DNA from: Eubacterium sp.
GTDB taxonomy: Bacteria > Bacillota > Clostridia > Lachnospirales > Lachnospiraceae
DNA length: 64,000 nt
Assembly: GCA_017619835.1 (NCBI GenBank)
Contig: JAFZRN010000029.1
Span: 62,001 to 126,000 of the forward strand
Direction of reading: 5' to 3'
Below are positions 34,879-43,295 of the stretch, in pieces (within the stretch, counting starts at the first letter, position 1; the number at the start of each line of letters is the position of its first letter). Both the position numbers and the translations under genes were made by a program. A model generated the notes under the pieces. It saw nothing but the letters and a program-made list of their open reading frames with translations. It did not search any database and was not told the origin of the DNA.

Positions 34879-36798
34879 ATGATACAGCTTTCTAGTATAT
34901 TCGGTGATTATATGGTACTTCAGAGGGATACCGAGAATCTCATATGGGGATATTCGGATCAGAAATCTGATGTTATCGTCATCATAAAGGATAATATCAC
35001 GGGAGAGATTGTCTTTGACAGCAAGGTAACACTTTCAAAGGACGGTCTGTTTGAACTCGCGCTGGAACCGTATCCGGCAGGCGGAGATTTCAGATTTGTG
35101 ATAACTGATGCCGATGATAAAAAGAGTATAGATCATATAACCTTCGGCGATGTATTCATCTGCGGAGGACAGTCCAATATGGAGCTTCCTCTTCAGCGTA
35201 CGCTAGAGAGATACGAAGAAGAGATAAAGGCTGCATATGATGAAGATCTGAGATATTTTCATGTTCCCGAAAAATATAATTTCCATCATACCGAAGATCT
35301 TCTCGAGGGCGGTGAGTGGAAGTATGATAAGTATCCCGACAATCTGGATTTCGGTGCCGTGCCTTACTTTGCGGCAGTAGAGATAAGAAAAAATAAAGGT
35401 GTTCCCGTCGGGATCATCAATACCGCTATCGGCGGCACTCCCATAAAGTCATGGTGCTGTGAAGAGACCATCAGGACACTAAATATGCATGTAAAAGAGT
35501 TCGAGCAGTGTCAGGATGACGAATATGTAGCAGAGACAATTAAAAAAGATCTGGATGCTGACATGAAGTGGAGAGAGGAAGCCAACAGATCATTTGATGA
35601 TATCAATGAATCAAACAGGAGAGGTACGGTCTTAATGCCGGGCTTCTTCGAGGATATTCCTGAGCTTGCCGGTAAGCAGATGGCTATCTATATGCATAAG
35701 GAGATAGAAGTTCCCGCAAGCTTTGTTGATCAGAACTGCAAGCTCTATCTCGGAGCGCTTATCGATTCGGATATGACCTATCTTAACGGTGAGCTGGTAG
35801 GTGAGACCGGATATCTCTATCCGCCGAGAATATACAGAATCGCTCCGGGAACACTCAAGGAAGGAACCAACAGGATAGATATCAAGCTTCTTGTCTTCAG
35901 AGAGCAGGGAGGCTTCATGCCGGGAATGCATTATATGCTTAAAGCCGAAAGCGGCGAAGAGATATCTCTTGAAGGAGAGTGGAGCTACGAGATAGCTAAA
36001 AGAATGCCATATCTTCCTAACATGACATTTTTCTCATATAAGGCTACGGGCGTTTATAACGGAATGATCTATCCTTTAAGAAGACAGAAGCATAGAGGCA
36101 TCTTCTTCTATCAGGGAGAGTCAAATATAGAAGAATACAGAACCTATAAGATGGAATTCGAAGCCTGCATCAGGGACTGGAGAAAGCTCTGGAATGATCC
36201 CGAGATGCCATTCATCTTTGTTCAGCTGGCAAGCTGGTGCGAGGGTAAGAGTGTGTTCGGAGAAAAGAGAGCCTGCCTTGCCGAGGAGCAGCGTAAGTGT
36301 ACGCATCTTCCTAAAACGGCTCTGGTCCAGGCACATGACCTCGGAGAATATAATGAGCTTCATCCTACCAATAAAAAAGAAGTGGGACGAAGGATCGCTC
36401 TTGCGGCAGATGATCTTGTATATGGTGAATCTAAGTATGTTCCGGGACCCGAATATATCGATGTTTACAGACCAAAAGACCAGCCTTTGGATCATCTTGA
36501 GGTAGAGGTAACATTTAATGACGAGCTTATCCTTTCACATGGTTACGGCGTGATCGTGGATAAAGATCGTGATGAAGAAAATATAAGAGGCTTCTTCTAC
36601 ATAGTTAACGGACAGAGGCATGTTGCAGAGGCAGAGTTTATCGAGCCAAATAAGATACTCTTAATGATACCGAAGAATGCCGAGGCCATAAGCTATGCAT
36701 GGGCAGACAGCTGTACCGAAGCAAATCTTTATTCGAAGGACAGACTGCCTGTTGTACCGTTTTTAAAGAAGCGAAATAAACTATCGTTGAAAGGATAA
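34879..36798 (+). CDS. SGNH-type acetylesterase (sialate O-acetylesterase/acetyl xylan esterase)
   Basis: A 639-residue esterase with the family signature FICGGQSNMELPLQ (nucleophile S99), FYQGESNIEEYR and a C-terminal HPTNKKEVGRR segment with the catalytic His. An inserted beta-sandwich domain (about residues 240-380) resembles the jelly-roll in large acetylesterases. No signal peptide. In this locus the likely role is removal of acetyl groups from xylan oligomers rather than from sialic acid. It follows uxuB by 12 bases. Confidence 0.85.
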   Translation: MIQLSSIFGDYMVLQRDTENLIWGYSDQKSDVIVIIKDNITGEIVFDSKVTLSKDGLFELALEPYPAGGDFRFVITDADDKKSIDHITFGDVFICGGQSNMELPLQRTLERYEEEIKAAYDEDLRYFHVPEKYNFHHTEDLLEGGEWKYDKYPDNLDFGAVPYFAAVEIRKNKGVPVGIINTAIGGTPIKSWCCEETIRTLNMHVKEFEQCQDDEYVAETIKKDLDADMKWREEANRSFDDINESNRRGTVLMPGFFEDIPELAGKQMAIYMHKEIEVPASFVDQNCKLYLGALIDSDMTYLNGELVGETGYLYPPRIYRIAPGTLKEGTNRIDIKLLVFREQGGFMPGMHYMLKAESGEEISLEGEWSYEIAKRMPYLPNMTFFSYKATGVYNGMIYPLRRQKHRGIFFYQGESNIEEYRTYKMEFEACIRDWRKLWNDPEMPFIFVQLASWCEGKSVFGEKRACLAEEQRKCTHLPKTALVQAHDLGEYNELHPTNKKEVGRRIALAADDLVYGESKYVPGPEYIDVYRPKDQPLDHLEVEVTFNDELILSHGYGVIVDKDRDEENIRGFFYIVNGQRHVAEAEFIEPNKILLMIPKNAEAISYAWADSCTEANLYSKDRLPVVPFLKKRNKLSLKG

Positions 36799-36805
36799 TG
36801 AAAAA

Positions 36806-38182
36806 ATGATCAGAGAGGTGAGGGTAGAAAACGGAATCTTAAGAGGAATGCCGTCGGCAGATCCCAGAGTTACAGCATTCAGAGGAGTGCCATTTGCAGC
36901 GCCCCCTGTGGGAAAGAACAGATGGAGAGCACCGCAGCCCTGTGAAAACTGGGAGGGCGTAAGAGAGGCCTACACATTTGCACCTATATCAATGCAGGAT
37001 CAGCCTGCAGTCGGAGAGGATGTATATTGCAAGGAGTGGCATGTGGATAAGGATATCCCTATGGATGAGGACTGCCTTTATCTGAATGTCTGGACTCCGG
37101 CAAACAGCGTGGATGAAAAGCTTCCCGTTCTGGTATGGTTCTTCGGAGGAGCTTTCCAGTGGGGCTATACAGCTGAGATGGAATTTGACGGCGAGAGACT
37201 GGCAAGAAGAGGCATCATCGTTGTCACGGTCAACTATAGACTTGCCGTGATGGGCTTCATGTGTCATCCCGAGATCACAAAGGAAAGTCCCGACGCACCG
37301 GCTAACTTCGGTCTCCTGGATCAGCAGGCCGGACTTCACTGGGTATACAGAAATATCGCCGCATTCGGCGGAGATCCCGAGAATATAACGATAGCAGGAC
37401 AGTCTGCAGGTGGCGGAAGCGTGCTTCAGCAGCTTACCTGTGAAAAGAATTATGATATCGTAAAGGGCGCCGTTATCATGAGCGGCATGATCGATATGGA
37501 AGGAATGCCCGGCGATATCTTTAAGCCGCTTACTCTTGAAGAAGCTGAGAAAAAGGGCGAGGAGTTCTTTGAATATATCGGAGTAAAGACTCTTGAAGAA
37601 GCAAGAAGCATCGATGCTAAGCGTATCAGAGATCTTTACGGAGAATACTCACCGATGAATTTTGCTCCCAACAGCCCGCCAGATATCGGAAAGAAAATGT
37701 TCCCTATAATAGACGGAGTTAATTATCTTGGGAATCCTCTTACGAGAGTAAAGGAAGGAAAATATCCTGATGTTCCGGTTATCACAGGATATACAAGCGA
37801 TGAGTTTACCTTCGGCGGTGTAAATATAGTTAAGAAGAGTGTTACCAATGCAGTAACAGCTGCTCTGGAAAATGCAAAGGCGGCCGGAAAAGATAAAAAG
37901 TTCTATGTTTACTGCTTCGATCCCGATATTCCGGGTGAAGATAATCCGGGAACCTTCCATTCAGTAGATCTATGGTTCTGGTTCGAGACGATCAGCAAGT
38001 GCTGGAGACCGTTCAGGGGAAGACATTATGATCTTGCAAGAAAGATGGCGAATTACTTTGCCGACTTTGTTAAGGCACATGATCCTAACGGCGTGGACGA
38101 TGACGGTAAGGAAATGGCCGGCTGGAAGCCATTTTCAATTGAAGATAAAGAAGAAATGGTCTTTAAATGTGATCAGGAGTAA
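36806..38182 (+). CDS. Type B carboxylesterase (alpha/beta hydrolase)
   Basis: A 458-residue alpha/beta hydrolase of the carboxylesterase type: FRGVPFAAPPVG, EDCLYLNVWTP, the oxyanion hole FFGGAFQWG, nucleophile S200 in GQSAGGGS, and a late His in FHSVDLWFWF. It is shorter than most type B esterases (about 500 residues). In a xylan locus it could release feruloyl, acetyl or methylglucuronoyl esters from imported oligomers; the sequence does not decide. It starts eight bases after the SGNH esterase and is followed two bases later by uxaC. Confidence 0.87.
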   Translation: MIREVRVENGILRGMPSADPRVTAFRGVPFAAPPVGKNRWRAPQPCENWEGVREAYTFAPISMQDQPAVGEDVYCKEWHVDKDIPMDEDCLYLNVWTPANSVDEKLPVLVWFFGGAFQWGYTAEMEFDGERLARRGIIVVTVNYRLAVMGFMCHPEITKESPDAPANFGLLDQQAGLHWVYRNIAAFGGDPENITIAGQSAGGGSVLQQLTCEKNYDIVKGAVIMSGMIDMEGMPGDIFKPLTLEEAEKKGEEFFEYIGVKTLEEARSIDAKRIRDLYGEYSPMNFAPNSPPDIGKKMFPIIDGVNYLGNPLTRVKEGKYPDVPVITGYTSDEFTFGGVNIVKKSVTNAVTAALENAKAAGKDKKFYVYCFDPDIPGEDNPGTFHSVDLWFWFETISKCWRPFRGRHYDLARKMANYFADFVKAHDPNGVDDDGKEMAGWKPFSIEDKEEMVFKCDQE

Positions 38183-38184
38183 AG

Positions 38185-39588
38185 ATGTTCATAACAGATG
38201 ACTTTATGCTCTATAACGATGCGGCGCGTGAGCTTTATCATGAGCATGCCGAGAAGCTGCCCATAATCGATTATCATAATCACCTGAGCCCGCGCGAGAT
38301 AGCGGAGGATAAGACTTACTTGAATATGACCGAGGTCTGGCTCGGCGGCGACCACTATAAGTGGAGAGCTATGAGAGCCCGCGGCTATTCGGAAAAATTG
38401 ATCACCGGCGACGCCGATCCCTATGAAAAGTTTCTTGCTTATGCAGATACGGTGCAGGCTTCGATCGGCAATCCGATCTATCACTGGACGCATCTTGAGC
38501 TTAAAAGATATTTTGATATAGACGAGACGCTGGATAAGGCTTCGGCACCATCAATCTGGGAAAAGTGTAATGAGAAGCTGAAGAGATCTGAATTTTCTGC
38601 GCTAGGGCTTCTTAGAGCGCAAAATGTAAAGGTGCTCTGCACTACCGATGATCCGGTGGATGATCTTAAATGGCATAAAAAGATCCGAGAGGAAATAAAA
38701 GATATCAGCGTTTTTCCTTCCTTCAGGCCGGGAAATGTCCTGGATATCGAAAAGGCTTCTTTTAAGGATTATATCGCAAAACTCGGAGAGGTTTCGGGTA
38801 TTGATATAGGTGATTCCGAGGATTTGATTTCGGCGCTTAAAGAAAGGCTTCTTTTCTTTATTGAAAACGGCTGCAGAGTTTCGGATCACAGCCTTGAAAA
38901 TGATTTCTTCAGGCCTTGCCGAAAGGCCGATGCTGACAGGATCCTTGCTGCAAAGCTTAAGGGTGAACAGGTTACTTTGGATGAGGCTTCGATGTTCCGC
39001 GGATATATCCTGACAGAACTCGGAAAGATGTATGCAAAGTACGGCCTTGCAATGCAGCTTCATATCGGAGCTATAAGAAACAACAGTTCAAGGATGTTTG
39101 AAAGAGTCGGGGCCGATACAGGCTACGATTCGGTAAATGATATAAACTATGCCCCGCAGCTCGGGGCACTCCTTAATGAAATGGATAAGGAAGAAAAGCT
39201 TCCGAAGACTATACTTTATTATCTGAATCCGAAAGATGCGGTGATGCTTGCAACTATGGCAGGCTGCTTCCAGGGAAATGAAGAGGGTATAAAGAGTAAG
39301 GTTCAGCTCGGAAGCGCATGGTGGTTTAATGATCACCTTCACGGAATGGAGGAGCAGCTTCAGGTGCTTTCCGATACCGGACTTCTTTCCGGTTTTATCG
39401 GAATGCTGACTGATTCGAGAAGCTTTCTTTCCTTCCCGAGACATGAATACTTCCGCAGGATCCTCTGCAACAAGGTAGGAGAGATCGTGGAGAAGGGACA
39501 GTATCCCCGCGACATGGCATACCTGGGTAAGATGATAGAGGATATCTGCTACTACAACGCAGAAGAGTATTTTGGATTGAGTATATGA
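38185..39588 (+). CDS. uxaC: Glucuronate isomerase
   Basis: A 467-residue enzyme of the uronate isomerase family, which converts D-glucuronate to D-fructuronate. The metal site DYHNHLSP at residues about 30-37, EVWLGGDHYKWRAMR, TTDDP and HIGAIRNNSSRM are diagnostic. Length matches the family. The ATG is two bases after the esterase stop and the 3' end overlaps eda by four bases (ATGA), giving tight coupling within the uronate pathway. Confidence 0.96.
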   Translation: MFITDDFMLYNDAARELYHEHAEKLPIIDYHNHLSPREIAEDKTYLNMTEVWLGGDHYKWRAMRARGYSEKLITGDADPYEKFLAYADTVQASIGNPIYHWTHLELKRYFDIDETLDKASAPSIWEKCNEKLKRSEFSALGLLRAQNVKVLCTTDDPVDDLKWHKKIREEIKDISVFPSFRPGNVLDIEKASFKDYIAKLGEVSGIDIGDSEDLISALKERLLFFIENGCRVSDHSLENDFFRPCRKADADRILAAKLKGEQVTLDEASMFRGYILTELGKMYAKYGLAMQLHIGAIRNNSSRMFERVGADTGYDSVNDINYAPQLGALLNEMDKEEKLPKTILYYLNPKDAVMLATMAGCFQGNEEGIKSKVQLGSAWWFNDHLHGMEEQLQVLSDTGLLSGFIGMLTDSRSFLSFPRHEYFRRILCNKVGEIVEKGQYPRDMAYLGKMIEDICYYNAEEYFGLSI

Positions 39589-40226
39589 ATATAGCTGAGT
39601 TAAGAGATAAACTACAAAGGGCGGGGATAATCCCCGTGATCGTGATCGAGGATGCTGAGTCGGCCGAGCCTCTCGCCGAAGCACTCATCAGGGGCGGGAT
39701 CCCATGTGCCGAGGTTACCTTCAGGACAGAGGCTGCACCGGAAGCGATAAGGAGAATGTCAAAGTATCCCGAGCTTCTTGTGGGAGCGGGTACGGTCCTT
39801 ACTCCGGAGCAGATGGATAAGGCTGCTGAGTCGGGCGCAAGCTTCATGGTAAGCCCGGGCTTCAATCCCGAAACGGTGAGATATGCCAAAGAGAAGGGCT
39901 ATCTTTTCATTCCGGGAACCCAGACTCCGGGCGAGATGGAGCAGGCTATGACTCTTGGCTATGACACCGTAAAGTTTTTCCCGGCAGAGCCTTCGGGCGG
40001 CATAAATATGATAAAGGCCGTTGCGGCAGCTTATACGAATCTTACTTTCATGCCGACCGGCGGCATCAATCCCGAAAATGTATCGGAATATCTTAAGTAT
40101 GATAAGATAATCGCCTGTGGCGGAAGCTGGATGGTAAAGAAAGACCTTATCAGTGAAGGCCGTTTCGATGAGATAGAAAAGCTGGTAGCCGAAGCTGCCG
40201 GCATAGTCAAGACCATAAGAGGATAA
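39585..40226 (+). CDS. eda: KDPG aldolase / 4-hydroxy-2-oxoglutarate aldolase
   Basis: A 213-residue class I aldolase that splits 2-keto-3-deoxy-6-phosphogluconate into pyruvate and glyceraldehyde 3-phosphate. The Schiff-base lysine is K130 in DTVKFFPAE, and the catalytic Glu is E43 in CAEVTFR; VGAGTVLTPEQ and FMPTGGINPENV complete the phosphate site. It overlaps uxaC and is followed 15 bases later by the kinase that makes its substrate. Confidence 0.95.
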   Translation: MNIAELRDKLQRAGIIPVIVIEDAESAEPLAEALIRGGIPCAEVTFRTEAAPEAIRRMSKYPELLVGAGTVLTPEQMDKAAESGASFMVSPGFNPETVRYAKEKGYLFIPGTQTPGEMEQAMTLGYDTVKFFPAEPSGGINMIKAVAAAYTNLTFMPTGGINPENVSEYLKYDKIIACGGSWMVKKDLISEGRFDEIEKLVAEAAGIVKTIRG

Positions 40227-40241
40227 CAGAGGACAAGGTTT

Positions 40242-41339
40242 ATGGATATAAATATCAGACCTGAAAGTGAATGCAAATTTGATATGGTAAGCCTCGGAGA
40301 GGTAATGCTGAGATTCGATCCGGGCGAAGGAAGGATCCGCACAGCCAGAAGCTTTAAGGTCTGGGAGGGCGGCGGCGAATATAATGTTGCGAGAGCCCTT
40401 CATAAAGGCTTCGGAATGAATACAGCCGTAATAACCGCTATAGCCGATAATGAGATCGGAAAGCTTCTTTTTGATCTGATCGAGCAGGGCGGAGTATCGA
40501 CTGAGCTTATATATAAGATGAAGACGGATGCCATCGGAAAGACGGCAAGGAACGGTCTTAATTTTACGGAAAGAGGTTTTGGAATAAGAGGCGCCATGAG
40601 CTGCTCGGACAGAGCGGGAACCGCGATATCAAAGGCGACTTCAGAAGATTTCGATTTCAAATATATCTTCGGTGATCTTGGAGTAAGATGGCTTCATACC
40701 GGAGGCATATATGGGGCACTTTCGGAAACCTCCGCAAAGACTCTTCTCGAAGCTGTTAAGACTGCAAAGAAGTATGGCACTGTGGTTTCATATGATCTGA
40801 ATTACAGAGCTTCTCTCTGGGACATAAACGGCGGACTCGAAAAGGCAAGAGAGATAAATAAAGAGATAGTAAAATATGTGGATGTGGTCATCGGAAGCGA
40901 GGAAGACTTTACGGCATGTCTCGGCTATGAGCCGGAGGGCATTGATGAAGGTCTTACAAACCTTGATCCGGAAAGCTTTAAGAAGATGCTGGATCAGGTG
41001 GCAGCCGATTATCCGAATCTTAAGCTTATCGCAAATATGCTTCATACGGTAAAGACCGCATCGGTAAATGACTGGATGGCGATCTGCCGCACCGATTCGG
41101 GGGTTCTTAGATCTCATGAATATAAGGATCTGGAAGTGCTCGACAGAGTAGGTATAGGCGACTCATTTGCGGCAGGATTCATATATGCGATAATGAAGGG
41201 AATGGAGCCTCAGGAGGCTCTTGAATACGGAACAGCTCACGGAGCGCTGGTTATGACTACTCCGGGAGATACATCGATGGCCTCGGTCGAAGAAGTTGAG
41301 GCAGTGATCAATAACAGGGGAGCCAGAGTAAAGAGATAG
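40242..41339 (+). CDS. kdgK: 2-Keto-3-deoxygluconate kinase (PfkB family)
   Basis: A 365-residue PfkB-family sugar kinase with an N-terminal substrate site (GEVMLRFDPGEGRIRTA, then GGGEYNVARAL) and the C-terminal DRVGIGDSFAAGF signature, whose Asp is the catalytic base. Between eda and the other uronate genes the expected substrate is 2-keto-3-deoxygluconate. It is 30 to 50 residues longer than most KDG kinases because of insertions between residues about 205 and 270. Confidence 0.88.
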   Translation: MDINIRPESECKFDMVSLGEVMLRFDPGEGRIRTARSFKVWEGGGEYNVARALHKGFGMNTAVITAIADNEIGKLLFDLIEQGGVSTELIYKMKTDAIGKTARNGLNFTERGFGIRGAMSCSDRAGTAISKATSEDFDFKYIFGDLGVRWLHTGGIYGALSETSAKTLLEAVKTAKKYGTVVSYDLNYRASLWDINGGLEKAREINKEIVKYVDVVIGSEEDFTACLGYEPEGIDEGLTNLDPESFKKMLDQVAADYPNLKLIANMLHTVKTASVNDWMAICRTDSGVLRSHEYKDLEVLDRVGIGDSFAAGFIYAIMKGMEPQEALEYGTAHGALVMTTPGDTSMASVEEVEAVINNRGARVKR

Positions 41340-41360
41340 AATAATTAAAGCGTGATTATT

Positions 41361-43283
41361 ATGAGAAAAAAAGTGGCGGTTTTAGTATCAAATATATATG
41401 GGTCCATGATCTATGAACAGCAGGAGGGACTGATCGACGCTGCCAGGGAACTGGATATAAAGCTGATATTTCTTACCAGCTTCAGCGACGGCTTCAGCAG
41501 CGAGTTTTATGATAAGTATGTAAAGTATGACGAGGGTGATCTCGTCTCATTCCTGCTTACCGATCTTAATGATTTTGACGGGATCGTTATCCTGTCCGAT
41601 TCATTTTCGGTGGAATATAAGAACAGGCTTAACAGGCTTCTTGAAAATGTCACGATCCCGATAATGAATATAGGAAGCAACGACTGCAAGACCTATTACA
41701 ATCTTGAAAATGTGGAGGACAGATCCTTCAGCAGTGTAGTAGAGCATGTCATAACCGAGCATGGATGTAAGGATATCTATCATGTTGCGGGACGTAAGAT
41801 CAGTGATTTTACTTATGACAGGATAAATGCCTTCAAGCTTACGCTTCAAAGGTACGGACTTCCCTGCGATAACGAGAGGATATATTTCGGAACTCTCTGG
41901 AAGGATACGGGAAAGCCTGCACTGGAGTATATACTTAAAAAATGTGCAGAGAGGGGAACCAAATATCCCGATGCCATCATCTGCGCAAATGATTACATGG
42001 CGATAGGTGTTGTGGATGCCTGCAAGGAAAAGGGCATCAGGGTTCCTGCGGACATAATCGTTACGGGTTATGACGGAATTGCTGCGGCAAGTGAGGGACG
42101 TCCCACTATCACGACCTCGAGACAGCCTTTCCATGAAAAGGCCGCTCTCAGTCTGAAGCTGCTGACAAAGATATGGAATAATGAAGAGATAGGCGAAAAG
42201 GTGACTGCCGAAGGAGAACTGATACTGAATCAGTCCTGCGGCTGCAAATCTCTCGATCTGGATGACAGTAACGAGATCCGTTATTCCTACAGTGAGAAGA
42301 TGGATAAGATGGAATATCTAGCCCAGTCAACTACGAATATGATCCTAAGCCTCTCGAACAGCAGTACGCTGGAGGAGGCATTTGACGAGATAGGCAAGAA
42401 TGCCCAGGTGGATACCGGTTTTAAAGATTTCTTCCTATGCCTTGCTCCCGATTGGGATAAGCAGAGAGTCGTTAATGACTTGAGCAATATGGAAGATGAA
42501 GAGATGACGGTCGTCGCGGGCTTCAGAAAAGAGGGAGAGGTTAAGAAGGTAACCTTCAGGAGAAAGCAGCTCCTTCCGGATGAACTTCTAAACGACCCGA
42601 ACCCCTACTACATATTTGCGGTACATCATCTTCAATATTACATGGGATATATAATCGTATCACCCAACTTAAGATCCTATAACCAGCTGATCATGAAATC
42701 CTGGCTGGTTAATCTCGGCGCCATGCTCGAGAACTGGAGGATAAGACAGAAGCTGAATGAAACTGTTGACAGACTTGAGGATCTTTATAACAGGGATATG
42801 CTGACGGGGCTTTATAACAGACGCGGCTATGATTTATTTTTCAAGGATTATTATAAAAGAAGTCTCTGGGATCAGACCGATCTTGCGGTACTCGTAATAG
42901 ATATGGATGATCTGAAACTGGTAAATGATACCTATGGCCATAATGAAGGCGATTACAGTCTGTGTACCATTTCGGAGGCTCTGACCAAATCCGTAAAATA
43001 TGATGAGATATGCATGAGGACCGGCGGAGATGAGTTCGTAGTCATCGCAACTGATTATTCCCGCGAAAAAGCGGATAAATATATCAAGTCTGTAAGAAAG
43101 TATATTGAAGAAAAAACTTCTAAGGACAAGAAGGAATATCCGCTGACCGTAAGTGTCGGTACCTGTATCACTATTCCGGAAGAAGGTGACGAAAGAGATT
43201 TAAAAGAGATAGCAGAAGGCTACATCCGTATAGCGGATGAAGAAATGTATAAAGAAAAGAAAAAGAAGAAAAAAGGAAGATAA
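41361..43283 (+). CDS. LacI-type sugar-binding domain fused to a GGDEF diguanylate cyclase
   Basis: A 640-residue cytoplasmic protein. Residues 1 to about 290 are a periplasmic-binding-protein-like domain of LacI type (VITEHGCKDIYHVAG, VTGYDGIAAASEGRPTIT) but without any helix-turn-helix before it. A middle region follows, then a GGDEF domain (RDMLTGLYNRRGYD and an intact RTGGDEF). The canonical inhibitory site RxxD is replaced by KxxE nine bases of protein sequence before GG. It should make cyclic di-GMP in response to a cytosolic sugar. The ATG at 41361 is preferred to a GTG at 41352. Its place between kdgK and the xylanase makes a xylan or uronate product the likely ligand. Confidence 0.88.
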   Translation: MRKKVAVLVSNIYGSMIYEQQEGLIDAARELDIKLIFLTSFSDGFSSEFYDKYVKYDEGDLVSFLLTDLNDFDGIVILSDSFSVEYKNRLNRLLENVTIPIMNIGSNDCKTYYNLENVEDRSFSSVVEHVITEHGCKDIYHVAGRKISDFTYDRINAFKLTLQRYGLPCDNERIYFGTLWKDTGKPALEYILKKCAERGTKYPDAIICANDYMAIGVVDACKEKGIRVPADIIVTGYDGIAAASEGRPTITTSRQPFHEKAALSLKLLTKIWNNEEIGEKVTAEGELILNQSCGCKSLDLDDSNEIRYSYSEKMDKMEYLAQSTTNMILSLSNSSTLEEAFDEIGKNAQVDTGFKDFFLCLAPDWDKQRVVNDLSNMEDEEMTVVAGFRKEGEVKKVTFRRKQLLPDELLNDPNPYYIFAVHHLQYYMGYIIVSPNLRSYNQLIMKSWLVNLGAMLENWRIRQKLNETVDRLEDLYNRDMLTGLYNRRGYDLFFKDYYKRSLWDQTDLAVLVIDMDDLKLVNDTYGHNEGDYSLCTISEALTKSVKYDEICMRTGGDEFVVIATDYSREKADKYIKSVRKYIEEKTSKDKKEYPLTVSVGTCITIPEEGDERDLKEIAEGYIRIADEEMYKEKKKKKKGR

Positions 43284-43295
43284 ACGGAGGACAAA

